Shown piece after piece: positions 1-9,114 of a stretch of 32,249 nt of DNA (the stretch's first letter is position 1; every line of letters begins with the position of its first letter). A program made the translations under genes and the position numbers. Below the pieces are notes generated by a model. The model saw only the letters and a list, made by a program, of their open reading frames with translations, was not told where the DNA came from and did not search any database. This DNA comes from Flavobacteriaceae bacterium (GTDB taxonomy: Bacteria; Bacteroidota; Bacteroidia; Flavobacteriales; Flavobacteriaceae), in the NCBI GenBank assembly GCA_018608725.1, contig JABAZA010000073.1:1-32249 (forward strand). The letters are read 5' to 3'.

Positions 1-32
1 TAGTGGTTTATATTTCCATTATATCTTGTTTG

Positions 33-75
33 GAGTGGTTCAATACATCCCAAATCGGCGTGTATTGTGTCACTC
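33..75. repeat. Imperfect inverted repeat in gene-free left edge
   Basis: The arms GAGTG-GTT-CAATACA (33-47) and TGTATTG-TGT-CACTC (61-75) pair at 12 of 15 positions around a 13-base loop. An 8-base direct repeat TCTTGTTT lies at 24-31 and 74-81, exactly 50 bases apart, overlapping the repeat's outer ends. No T-run follows on either strand, so this is not a classical terminator. The rest of 1-257 holds no convincing gene: the open frames there are under 50 codons and resemble nothing I recognise. The element could be an operator, a small palindromic repeat, or chance. Confidence 0.4.
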
Positions 76-257
76 TTGTTTCCCAAGTGTTTCTTTAAAT
101 TCAAATAAAATAATATCTAAAACTTCGGTTAAATTACTTATGAAGATTTAGACTAGGGGTAAAAATCAGTTATAAACGTAAAAAATTACCACTATCCAAA
201 GATACAGGTGATTTTAACAAATTTGCATTACATGCCAACCGCTTTAAAAATAAGGGT

Positions 258-2033
258 TTAGGCGTCTGTATATATTTTGTCAGCCAACTCTTTATAGAGG
301 TCATAAATGACACTTCGTTTCATTTTCATGGTAGGTGTAAGGTGCCCACCTTCAATACACCAAACGTCTGGAGTGAGCTCAAACCGTTTGATCTGTTCCC
401 ATTTCCCAAAACCCTGGTTGGATTTGTCCACCTCTTTCTGGATGCGGACAATAATAAGCTCTGAAGTACATATGGCTTCCGGCGTTTTTTCGATATCTAA
501 TTTTTTGCGTTCGATCCACTCTTTGATAAACTCAAAATCCAATTGAATCAAAGCTGCTGGCATTTTTTGGTTTTCACCAATCACCATCACTTGTTCAATA
601 AAATTAGATTCTTTCAAGTCATTTTCAATAAGGGTTGGAATAATGTATTTCCCACCTGAAGTTTTAAACATTTCTTTTTTACGTCCCGTAATTTTAAGAA
701 ACCCATCCGAATCAATTTCACCTTTATCTCCTGTGTGGAAATAATCGCCACTCATTACTTCTGCGGTTTTTTTAGGATCTTTAAAGTAGCCTTTCATAAT
801 GTTAGGACCTTTGATTAGGATTTCACCATCCTCAGCAATTTTCACTTCTACATTAGAAATGGGTTTTCCAACCGTTCCAATTTTAAAATGATGATCTGTA
901 TGCATTCCTACTGAAACTACTGGAGACGTTTCTGTAAGGCCATAACCTTCCATAATCATCATCCCAGACGCACAAAAAATACGTGACAAGCGGGGGTGAA
1001 GGGCTGCACTTCCCGAAACCATCGTGTGAAGTTCACCACCAAACGCAGCTTTCCATTTGCTGAAAATTAATTTACGTGCTATTTTAAGTTTAAACTCATA
1101 CCAAAATCCATTGGCTTGGTAAGGCTCATATTGTTCGCCTAATTTGATAGCCCAGAAAAACAAAGCTCTTTTAATCCCTGTCAACTCACTGCCTTTGGCG
1201 TTTATTTTATTAAATACTTTTTCTAATAATCGTGGAACCACGCTCATCAGGTTGGGTTTAATTTCTTGTGCGTTTTCACCAATTTTATCGATGCCTTCAG
1301 CAAAATAAATTCCCACCCCAGCATGCTGGTAAATGTATATCAATACCCGTTCAAAAATATGACACAACGGTAAAAAACTAAGTACTCGAGTTGTGCCTTC
1401 CATTAAGGGGAGACGTGGCATACTCGCCAATACATTTTCAACGACATTGTAATGAGTCAACATCACACCTTTTGGTTTTCCAGTGGTTCCAGAAGTATAA
1501 ATAATGGTTGCTAGATCTGCAGGAACAACTTCTGATTTTCGAGTTTCAACATCGGGCTGCGTGCTTTCATCAGCTCCGATTTTAAATAATTCTGTATAAT
1601 TTTCACAGCCTTCAATTTCATCAAAACTAAATACCTTCTTTAGTTTTGTGTTGTCTTTTACTTTTAAAACCTTGTTATAAACTTCTTCATCCGATACAAA
1701 ACAATAGACGGCTTCACTATGATTTAAAACATATTCATAATCATCAGAAGAAATCGTTGGATAAATAGGAATGTTTTGCGCCCCAACTTGAAGCACACCA
1801 ACATCTACAATACACCATTCAGTACGGTTGGTTGTAGAAATGACCGCAATCTTATCATCTTTTTGCACCCCCATTTTGAGCAAGGCTCTGCTCAGTGCAT
1901 TTGCCTTTTCTAAATATTCCTTTGAGGAAGTTTTTACCCATTCGCCATCTTTCTTTGATACCAAAGCGGCGTCTAAATTATGAGTTTCTAATTGATAATA
2001 TGCAAAGTCGAAAAGTCGCGTAATTGGTTTCAT
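258..2033 (-). CDS. Long-chain acyl-CoA synthetase (AMP-forming)
   Basis: Activates long-chain fatty acids to acyl-CoA through an acyl-adenylate, feeding beta-oxidation or phospholipid synthesis. The 591 residues carry the ANL-superfamily order: the phosphate-binding loop YTSGTTGKPKGVM at about 179-191, the adenine and acyl motif GYGLTETSP near 365, the hinge-region motif YFHTGD and the C-terminal lysine loop KTSGGKYI. Length and the long insertion with FERVLIYIYQ match the bacterial FadD15/FAA1-type branch rather than short-chain acetyl-CoA synthetases. No signal peptide is visible, so it should be cytoplasmic or membrane-associated. It follows purL on the same strand after 82 bases, which hold a promoter-like sequence, so it may be transcribed independently. 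The family is certain. Chain-length preference is inferred. Confidence 0.93.
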   Translation of the reverse strand: MKPITRLFDFAYYQLETHNLDAALVSKKDGEWVKTSSKEYLEKANALSRALLKMGVQKDDKIAVISTTNRTEWCIVDVGVLQVGAQNIPIYPTISSDDYEYVLNHSEAVYCFVSDEEVYNKVLKVKDNTKLKKVFSFDEIEGCENYTELFKIGADESTQPDVETRKSEVVPADLATIIYTSGTTGKPKGVMLTHYNVVENVLASMPRLPLMEGTTRVLSFLPLCHIFERVLIYIYQHAGVGIYFAEGIDKIGENAQEIKPNLMSVVPRLLEKVFNKINAKGSELTGIKRALFFWAIKLGEQYEPYQANGFWYEFKLKIARKLIFSKWKAAFGGELHTMVSGSAALHPRLSRIFCASGMMIMEGYGLTETSPVVSVGMHTDHHFKIGTVGKPISNVEVKIAEDGEILIKGPNIMKGYFKDPKKTAEVMSGDYFHTGDKGEIDSDGFLKITGRKKEMFKTSGGKYIIPTLIENDLKESNFIEQVMVIGENQKMPAALIQLDFEFIKEWIERKKLDIEKTPEAICTSELIIVRIQKEVDKSNQGFGKWEQIKRFELTPDVWCIEGGHLTPTMKMKRSVIYDLYKELADKIYTDA

Positions 2034-2059
2034 CGAATTATAATAAGATTGTGAGCATG

Positions 2060-2089
2060 CAAAGTACTAATTTTTAAAAGAGTATCAAA
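2060..2089 (-). promoter_or_regulatory. Possible promoter of the acyl-CoA synthetase gene
   Basis: Read on the minus strand, TTTG (2089-2086), a 19-base spacer and TACTTTG (2066-2060) approximate the Bacteroidota consensus TTTG-N19-TAnnTTTG, but the -7 element is one base short. It lies 27 bases before the start codon at 2033. Confidence 0.35.
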
Positions 2090-2115
2090 TTTGAATCTTT
2101 AAAAATAAACACTTC

Positions 2116-5100
2116 CTATTTCAAAGCCTCTAACCAACGTCTCGCATTCACAAATCCTTCCAACCATGGCGACACTTCATCGGTTCTATTTTCAGGGTAA
2201 TGGGCCCAATTCCATTGAAACGTAGAACGTTCAATATGCGGCATTGTTACTAGGTGACGCCCTGTACGATCACATAGCATTGCGGTATTAAAATCAGATC
2301 CATTTGGATTGTGTGGATAGGGATCATAAGCATATTTACCAACAATGTGATACTTAGATTCTTCGTAAGGCAACTTAAATTTCCCTTCTCCATGTGAAAT
2401 CCAAACTCCCAATGTACTGCCTTCAAGCGAGGACAGCATGATAGAATTGTTTTTCTCAATGGTGACGGACGTAAACGCACTTTCGTGTTTTTGAGAATCA
2501 TTGTACGTCATTTTCCCATGTTCGGCATGGTCTGGGTTGATAAGGTCTAATTCCATCCAAAGTTGACATCCATTACAGATTCCAATAGACAATGTATCCG
2601 GACGGTCAAAGAATTTTTTTAAAGCTGTCTTGGCTTTTTCGTTGTATTTAAACGCCCCTGCCCATCCTTTTGCAGAACCTAGCACATCACTGTTACTAAA
2701 TCCTCCAACAGCTCCAATAAACTGAATGTCTTCTAAAGTTTCACGCCCCGAAATCAAATCAGTCATGTGAACATCTTTCACATCAAACCCTGCCAAATAC
2801 ATAGCATTAGCCATTTCTCGTTCAGAATTGCTTCCTTTCTCTCTAATGATGGCAGCTTTTGGCTTGTTGTTTAAATTGATGTTAGGTAATTTTCCTGTAA
2901 AATGCTCTGGGAATTTATAGCTAAGTGGTTGGTTTTTATAATTGTCAAATCGATCTTTTGCCAAACCATTAGCAGTTTGTTTTTGATCGAGTAAAAACGA
3001 GGTTTCATACCAAACGTCTCTTAACTCGTTGATGTCAAAGGATAAATTATCACTTCCATTTTTGATATTTAAAACGGGTTGATTTGTCACAGTTCCAAGT
3101 TCATGAAACGCAATGGAAGCTTTTGTTAGCTCATCTGCAATTGATGCATTTGTTGCTTGAAATACAATTCCTGAATTTTCAGAAAACAAGAGTTTGATAC
3201 TGTCTGCTTCATTCAGCGAATCCAAATTCAAATCGGCTCCTAAATTGGTGTCTGAAAAACACAATTCAAGTAAGGTTGTGATCAAACCACCTGATGCCAC
3301 ATCATGACCCGCCACAATTTTATTGTTTTGAATCAATTCCTGAAGCGTATTAAACACAGTCTTTACATAAGCTGCACTCTGTACATTTGGGGTCTCTGAT
3401 CCAATTGTATTTAGAACTTGTCCAAAAGCACTGCCTCCTAATTTAAAGGCATCTTGAGACATATTGATGTAATAAATAGGGCCTGCATTGGGCTTAAATA
3501 AGGGTTCAACCACTTTTGAAATGGCATTACAATTTCCTGCTGCTGTAATAATTACCGTTCCAGGGGATACCACATCGCCATCAGGGTATTTCTGTTTCAT
3601 TGAAAGCGAATCTTTTCCAGTTGGAACATTGATTCCAAGGTCAATTGCAAATTCAGAAATGGCTTCTACAGCACTGTACAAGCGCGCATCTTCACCTTCG
3701 TTTTTACATGGCCACATCCAGTTTGCAGAAAGTGAAACACTTTGTAAACCATCCTTTAAAGGAGCCCAAATAATATTGGTAAGTGCTTCTGTAATGGCAG
3801 TTCGACTTCCCGCTTTGGGATCAATAAGTGCTGCCACAGGCGCATGTCCAATTGAAGTCGCAATGCCTTCTTGACTTGAATAATCTAAAGCCATCACACC
3901 CACATTATTTAGGGGGAGTTGTAAGGGACCTACACATTGTTGTTTGGCAACTTTTCCACCCACACAACGGTCCACTTTGTTAGTGAGCCAATCTTTACAC
4001 GCTACGGATTCAAGTTTTAAAACAGCTTCCAGATAGGTTTGAATTAAACTACTGTCGTAAGCAGCAGATTTATAATTTCTGACAATAGTTTTATCCTCTA
4101 AAATTGTTTTAGGAGAACTTCCAAACATGTCTTCTAAATTAAAATCCATAGGTTTATTTCCTGTTGATTTTGATTCAAACACAAAACGATGATCTCCTGT
4201 CACGTTTCCTACCGTGTACATCGGAGAACGTTCTCTATCTGCAATTTTTTGTAAGGTGTCAATATGTTTTTCAGCAATCACAAGACCCATACGTTCTTGA
4301 GATTCGTTGCCGATTAATTCTTTATTTGATAGGGTAGGGTCACCAACAGGCAGTTGATCTAAATCGATATGTCCACCAGTATCTTCGACCAATTCTGACA
4401 AGCAATTTAAGTGCCCACCCGCTCCATGATCGTGAATAGAAACAATAAAATTTTCTTCACTTTCAATCATACCACGTACCGCATTGGCTGCACGCTTTTG
4501 CATTTCAGGGTTGGAACGTTGTACGGCGTTTAATTCAATTCCGCTAGACAAAGCTCCTGTGTCTGCTGAAGATACAGCAGCGCCACCCATTCCAATGCGG
4601 TAATTTTCACCTCCTAGAATGACTATTTTATCATTTTTTTCAGGGGTATCTTTAAGTGCCTGATCGGCTTTTCCATATCCAATCCCGCCAGCTTGCATGA
4701 TGACTTTATCAAAGCCTAAACGCTGAGCATCTTCTTGGTGTTCAAAAGTAAGCACAGAACCACAAATAAGGGGTTGCCCAAATTTATTTCCAAAATCAGA
4801 AGCTCCGTTGGATGCTTTGATTAAAATATCCATGGGTGTTTGATAGAGCCAGTCCCGTTCTTTAAATCCAGCTTCCCAAGGTCTGTTTTCATTTAATCGC
4901 GAGTACGAGGTCATATAAACCGCCGTTCCTGCCAATGGGAGCGAACCTTTTCCACCAGCAAGTCGGTCTCTAATTTCCCCTCCTGAACCTGTTGCAGCTC
5001 CATTAAAGGGTTCAACTGTGGTTGGAAAATTATGAGTTTCAGCTTTGATAGAAATCACAGATTCAAAATCTTCCGTGGTATAGAAATCAGGCTTATCAGC

Positions 5101-5778
5101 ACTTTTAGGAGCAAATTGTTCTACAACAGGGCCTTTGATAAAAGCAACGTTGTCTTTGTATGCCGATACGATAGTATTAGGATGTTGTTTGGAAGTTTCT
5201 TTTATGAGTTTAAAAAGAGAAGTTGGTTTTTCTTCCCCATCAATAATAAAGGTGCCATTAAATATTTTATGTCGGCAATGTTCCGAATTGACTTGAGAAA
5301 ATCCAAAGACTTCCGAGTCGGTGAGGGGGCGTCCAATTTTTTCACTGACTTGATTGAGGTATTCAATTTCATCGTCATTTAGAGACAATCCTTCTTGTTG
5401 GTTGTAAGCGGAAATATCACTAATATTTAAAATCGGTTCTGGAGTAATGTCAATATCAAAACTCTGTTGGTGTAGGCCTTCAAATTTTTCAGAGATCATA
5501 GGGTCAAAGTCTGAAAAATCACTTTTTACGGCCTTAAATTCTTCAATTCGAATAATTCCTTGAATGCCCATGTTTTGAGTAATCTCGACAGCATTTGTAC
5601 TCCAAGGCGTAATCATCGCTGCACGTGGACCTACAAAATTTGAATTGAGCGTTGTCTGTTCTATTTTTGGTTGGTCACCAAAAAGCCATTGAAGTTTGGC
5701 GGTGGTTTCGGGAGATAAATCGTTTACGGTTTGAACTGCAAACACTTTGATATCAGGGGTTCCAAAGAAATGAATCAT
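2116..5778 (-). CDS. purL: Phosphoribosylformylglycinamidine synthase, large single-chain form
   Basis: Fourth step of de novo purine synthesis: FGAR + glutamine + ATP gives FGAM. At 1220 residues this is the large form that fuses the PurS-like, PurL and PurQ parts found as separate proteins in many other bacteria. The N-terminal linker is followed by two AIR-synthase-like halves; SQVNSEHCRHKIFNGTF (around 164-180) and KAETHNFPTTVEPFNGAATG (around 246-265) are signature motifs of the first. The C-terminal class I glutaminase begins near residue 967 (REKGSNSEREMA), with nucleophile C1068 in GICNGCQ and the pair H1181/E1183 in MPHIERS. The domain set appears complete. No other purine gene lies in the window. 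Confidence 0.97.
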   Translation of the reverse strand: MIHFFGTPDIKVFAVQTVNDLSPETTAKLQWLFGDQPKIEQTTLNSNFVGPRAAMITPWSTNAVEITQNMGIQGIIRIEEFKAVKSDFSDFDPMISEKFEGLHQQSFDIDITPEPILNISDISAYNQQEGLSLNDDEIEYLNQVSEKIGRPLTDSEVFGFSQVNSEHCRHKIFNGTFIIDGEEKPTSLFKLIKETSKQHPNTIVSAYKDNVAFIKGPVVEQFAPKSADKPDFYTTEDFESVISIKAETHNFPTTVEPFNGAATGSGGEIRDRLAGGKGSLPLAGTAVYMTSYSRLNENRPWEAGFKERDWLYQTPMDILIKASNGASDFGNKFGQPLICGSVLTFEHQEDAQRLGFDKVIMQAGGIGYGKADQALKDTPEKNDKIVILGGENYRIGMGGAAVSSADTGALSSGIELNAVQRSNPEMQKRAANAVRGMIESEENFIVSIHDHGAGGHLNCLSELVEDTGGHIDLDQLPVGDPTLSNKELIGNESQERMGLVIAEKHIDTLQKIADRERSPMYTVGNVTGDHRFVFESKSTGNKPMDFNLEDMFGSSPKTILEDKTIVRNYKSAAYDSSLIQTYLEAVLKLESVACKDWLTNKVDRCVGGKVAKQQCVGPLQLPLNNVGVMALDYSSQEGIATSIGHAPVAALIDPKAGSRTAITEALTNIIWAPLKDGLQSVSLSANWMWPCKNEGEDARLYSAVEAISEFAIDLGINVPTGKDSLSMKQKYPDGDVVSPGTVIITAAGNCNAISKVVEPLFKPNAGPIYYINMSQDAFKLGGSAFGQVLNTIGSETPNVQSAAYVKTVFNTLQELIQNNKIVAGHDVASGGLITTLLELCFSDTNLGADLNLDSLNEADSIKLLFSENSGIVFQATNASIADELTKASIAFHELGTVTNQPVLNIKNGSDNLSFDINELRDVWYETSFLLDQKQTANGLAKDRFDNYKNQPLSYKFPEHFTGKLPNINLNNKPKAAIIREKGSNSEREMANAMYLAGFDVKDVHMTDLISGRETLEDIQFIGAVGGFSNSDVLGSAKGWAGAFKYNEKAKTALKKFFDRPDTLSIGICNGCQLWMELDLINPDHAEHGKMTYNDSQKHESAFTSVTIEKNNSIMLSSLEGSTLGVWISHGEGKFKLPYEESKYHIVGKYAYDPYPHNPNGSDFNTAMLCDRTGRHLVTMPHIERSTFQWNWAHYPENRTDEVSPWLEGFVNARRWLEALK

Positions 5779-5808
5779 TCGTTTTGTTTTGGATGTTATT
5801 CGATCCTA

Positions 5809-5816
5809 CAAATTTA
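5809..5816 (-). promoter_or_regulatory. Possible -7 element for purL
   Basis: On the minus strand this reads TAAATTTG, an exact TAnnTTTG match 30 bases upstream of the purL ATG. No TTTG is present 19 bases further upstream, so only half of the expected promoter is seen. Confidence 0.35.
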
Positions 5817-5923
5817 ATGATTTTAAGAGTATTTTTGAGTGATTTTATTTCCTAATTTATGGAGTTATTCACCAGTTTTAAACATCTATAATTAGTGGTT
5901 CTAAAACTTAAAATAGGACTGTA

Positions 5924-7777
5924 TTATTGACGAATTAATTTTTTCACCTGAACACCAAAATTATTTGACATCTTCACAACGTATAAACCAGAATTTAAAG
6001 TCGAAACATCTAAGGACTTTGTTGTACGATCTTTTAGAAGTGTGTTTATGATTAATTTACCTGTAATGTCGTAAATCTCAACCTTTAATTCGGATGTGAA
6101 TTTGAAAAAAATCTGATTTGATTTAACAGGGTTAGGGAAGAATGAAAAGCTATTTTCATCAAAGTCGTTTATTTCAAGAGGTGTTGAATGTGATCCTAAA
6201 TCTGAGATGTCATCAATAGTACTGGTGACCCATTCACCAGTTAAATCAAATACAGTTGTTGGATTGATAACAGTTTGCTTTCTTCTGTAAGTTGCGTTCG
6301 CAAAATTATTAGTACCACCAAAGTTTCCGAAAATATCTATGAGCACTCCATTTTTAAAAAGGCCTACTGGGTCATCCCCATTAAAAGACATGGCATCACC
6401 ACTAGAAATTTGGTCAGCAAGCGCTACTGTTGCAGCTGAAGCATTGCCTCTTGAAATGACGTGCACATTTCCAGTGGCTAGGGTACCTGTTAATTGCAAG
6501 GCAGCGCCATAAGCACCATTGCTATTCACATCTCTTGCAATTGTGTATGAACTAAGGTTTATAGAATTACCAGTGAAATTTGCAATTTCTAAGGCTTTAT
6601 TGTTACTGCTTCCTTCTACATATTCCGAGATAAAAATTTCGTTGGTAGATGAAGCCCCTTGATCCGTTGTTTCGCAACTTTCATTACTACTTGGAGCTGT
6701 ATTTTGGGCTGCATCTTTTGCAAAAACAGTAAAGCAAAACTCTGTATTTGCTGCCAAACCAGTGACCGTAATTGAAGTATTTGATGTGCTTACGGTATTG
6801 GTACCATCCACATAAACATCATAAGAGGTGACAGCGATGTTATCTGTTCCGGCCGTCCAGCTTAAATCAATAGAGTTTGATGTCGGGTTAGAAGCGATTA
6901 GGTTTGTTGCGGCTGTTGGTGCTTCTGTATCTGTAACAGGGTTCCAAATCATAGAAGCATATTCTGGATGGTCCACAAATGGGTTTCTATTGTTTTGATG
7001 GTTGTAGTAAATGTTATTGTTTCGGTCTATTTCTTTTTGAGAGACAGAATCGTTCGAGTGCCATTCTAATAGTATACTTAAAAAAGTAGTTTGAAGTACT
7101 TGGTCGCTACTACCATCAAACATGGCAAAAGAACCCCAATTACTAACTTGGTTTTCATATCTAGTAATAAAATAAAAATAGATCCGAGCGATATCTCCTT
7201 TAAATTCGTCAATCGGCTCAAAAACAGTTCCAGAATACCCTGCAGAATATCCTGAATTTAAGTTAGCTCCAAGTTTAGAACCATTTTGAGTTGGGTTAGA
7301 TATTCCAGATTGTGAAGCTAAATTATTATCGTTAACACGTCCAAAAGGGTAGTTTCCTCTAAATCCGTTTACACGTCCGTCTGTGGGTAGTAATTGATGT
7401 GCGTCACTTTGCATTGGGGTATTACTACTAAAAACCGATTGTGGAATTACGTGTTCTTTGTTATAACAGTCTCCTTCTTGAGAGTAATTTCCACATTCAT
7501 CATTCCCAGGGGTAAAAGTATAAGGATCATTCGATGTAGGATTTTCAGAATAGATATCTAAAATGGTATTGCTCCCAGTTTCGTAATAATTGTCTAAATC
7601 GTAAGAAGACATAAAGCCGTCAATGGCATTATAGCCTTGATCGTTATGATTGTCAATTATATTGGAAAGTTGTGTTTTTAATGTGTAGCCTGAACCGGTA
7701 GCAGTATTGTAGTAACCAGCGGGTATTTGCCCGTAAGAAATACTTGAAATAAGAGCCAGAATGTATAAGTGCTTCAT
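5924..7777 (-). CDS. Secreted endonuclease I (EndA/NucM family) with FN3, lamin-tail and T9SS sorting domains
   Basis: Predicted surface or extracellular non-specific nuclease. Residues 1-16 form a signal peptide, with cleavage expected after SYG. The endonuclease I domain spans about 20-280, with the active-site Glu-His at 108-109 in KEHVIPQSVF and the downstream ...YYNHQNNRNPFVDHPEY block around 258-273 that supplies the metal-binding Asn in this family. A fibronectin type III domain follows (about 286-372), then a lamin-tail domain (about 378-535, starting IFISEYVEGSSNNKALEI). The last ~70 residues (FFPNP...GLYVVKM...KKLIRQ) are a type A T9SS sorting domain. It starts 27 bases after the upstream methyltransferase gene ends and may share its transcript, though the functions look unrelated. 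A likely role is use of extracellular DNA for nutrients or biofilm turnover. Export by T9SS is inferred from the tail. Confidence 0.92.
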   Translation of the reverse strand: MKHLYILALISSISYGQIPAGYYNTATGSGYTLKTQLSNIIDNHNDQGYNAIDGFMSSYDLDNYYETGSNTILDIYSENPTSNDPYTFTPGNDECGNYSQEGDCYNKEHVIPQSVFSSNTPMQSDAHQLLPTDGRVNGFRGNYPFGRVNDNNLASQSGISNPTQNGSKLGANLNSGYSAGYSGTVFEPIDEFKGDIARIYFYFITRYENQVSNWGSFAMFDGSSDQVLQTTFLSILLEWHSNDSVSQKEIDRNNNIYYNHQNNRNPFVDHPEYASMIWNPVTDTEAPTAATNLIASNPTSNSIDLSWTAGTDNIAVTSYDVYVDGTNTVSTSNTSITVTGLAANTEFCFTVFAKDAAQNTAPSSNESCETTDQGASSTNEIFISEYVEGSSNNKALEIANFTGNSINLSSYTIARDVNSNGAYGAALQLTGTLATGNVHVISRGNASAATVALADQISSGDAMSFNGDDPVGLFKNGVLIDIFGNFGGTNNFANATYRRKQTVINPTTVFDLTGEWVTSTIDDISDLGSHSTPLEINDFDENSFSFFPNPVKSNQIFFKFTSELKVEIYDITGKLIINTLLKDRTTKSLDVSTLNSGLYVVKMSNNFGVQVKKLIRQ

Positions 7778-7804
7778 AATATCTTAAATTTAAAAATAAA
7801 ATTG

Positions 7805-9016
7805 TTATTTTTTTTCTAGTAATGCCATGTAAAAACCATCAAAACCAGTTTCGTGTGCTAGTATTTTTCTATCTTTAATAAACGTAAAATCTTTTCCAGA
7901 TTCTGATTTTAAAAACGTTTTAATTTGAGTTTCATTTTCAGAAGGCAATACAGAACAAGTTGCATATACCATTTTTCCAGCAGGTTTTACCATTTTTGAA
8001 TATTGTTGTAAAACCTCTTGTTGAGTTTCACGGATTCGGTCTATGAATTCAGGTTCTAATTTCCATTTTGAATCTGGATTTCGTCTTAAAACTCCCAAGC
8101 CAGAACACGGAGCATCAATTAATAAGCGGTCGGCTTTTCCGTATAGTTTTTTGATTGGTTTTGTCGAGTCAATCACTTTCATATCAATATTATGTGCTCC
8201 ATCTCGACGGGCTCTAATTTTTAATTTTTTCAGTTTACTTTCGTAAATATCCATTGCTACTACGGATCCTTTATTTTCCATCAAAGCTGAAAGGTGTAAT
8301 GTTTTTCCACCCGCACCAGCGCAACAGTCTACCACTTTCATTCCTGGCTTCACATCTAAAAAATCAGCGACTAATTGTGATGAAGCATCTTGAACTTCAA
8401 ACCAGCCATCTTTAAATGCTTCTGTCGTAAATACATTGGCGCGTTCCTTAAGTTGTAGAGCGTAAGGATACCCTTCAATTTCGTTGGTTTCTATGCCTTC
8501 GGATTCTAGTTTTAGTTTTAAATCTGCTTTGGATGTTTTTAAGGTATTTGTTCTTAAAATCACATTGGCTTGTTTATTTTGCATGGCCATTTCTTTGGTC
8601 CATTTGGCTTCTCCCAATTCTTTTACCCCTAATTCATCAATCCAATCGGGGATGGATTCACGAAACTTACGGTCCTTAGAAAGCTCGTCAAAGCGTCCTT
8701 TAATCTTTCTTGAAGGTGTCCCTTCAAAATATTTCCAATCGGGTAATTTTATCCCTTTTAATGTGGCCCATACCGCAAACAATCGCCAAGCATCATCTCT
8801 GCTAAACGGTTCCTTGATTTGTGCAATTTCGGCGTATAAACGTTTCCATCGTACAATGTCATAGGTGGTTTCAGCGACAAAGCCACGGTCGCGACTTCCC
8901 CAACGTTTATCACGTTTTAATAATTTTTGAATGACTTTATCAGCATATTCACCTTCATTAAATATCAATAAAAGTCCATCAATGACCGCAAAACATAAGT
9001 TTCTGTGTAAACGCAT
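7805..9016 (-). CDS. RsmB/NOP2-family RNA (cytosine-5) methyltransferase
   Basis: SAM-dependent m5C methyltransferase, probably acting on rRNA in the cytoplasm. The N-terminal ~200 residues are a helical RNA-binding or NusB-like region, and the Rossmann methyltransferase domain fills the C-terminal half. Visible motifs are the SAM loop VVDCCAGAGGKTLHL, motif IV DAPCSGLGVLRRNPDSKWK with C304, and motif VI ATCSVLPSENE with C354. These two cysteines are the catalytic and release pair that defines the family. At 403 residues it is somewhat shorter than E. coli RsmB and has no obvious C-terminal PUA domain such as RsmF carries, so the target cytosine cannot be assigned. TAACTTTG on the minus strand at 9044-9037 could be its -7 element. 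Confidence 0.9.
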   Translation of the reverse strand: MRLHRNLCFAVIDGLLLIFNEGEYADKVIQKLLKRDKRWGSRDRGFVAETTYDIVRWKRLYAEIAQIKEPFSRDDAWRLFAVWATLKGIKLPDWKYFEGTPSRKIKGRFDELSKDRKFRESIPDWIDELGVKELGEAKWTKEMAMQNKQANVILRTNTLKTSKADLKLKLESEGIETNEIEGYPYALQLKERANVFTTEAFKDGWFEVQDASSQLVADFLDVKPGMKVVDCCAGAGGKTLHLSALMENKGSVVAMDIYESKLKKLKIRARRDGAHNIDMKVIDSTKPIKKLYGKADRLLIDAPCSGLGVLRRNPDSKWKLEPEFIDRIRETQQEVLQQYSKMVKPAGKMVYATCSVLPSENETQIKTFLKSESGKDFTFIKDRKILAHETGFDGFYMALLEKK

Positions 9017-9114
9017 AAGTAAATTAATTATAGCTGCAAAGTTACGTTTAATAATGCTAATTATTATAGATAATATGTATATTGAAAATTCATTTGTTTA
9101 AAATATTCACGCTC

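Noticed and set aside
24-81. Insertion sequence or transposon end
   Set aside because: No transposase gene is nearby and the enclosed sequence is only about 40 bases.
1-150. Open frames running from the left edge on both strands (up to about 49 codons)
   Set aside because: They are short, lack a supported start or recognisable motif, and an AT-rich 250-base spacer yields such frames by chance.
3488-3874. Plus-strand open frame of 128 codons inside purL
   Set aside because: It lies wholly opposite a strongly conserved gene and its translation resembles no family; it is an antisense shadow.
9082-9114. TTG start giving an 11-residue longer Asp-box lipoprotein
   Set aside because: The ATG at 9115 begins a normal lipoprotein signal; the extension would place extra polar residues before it.
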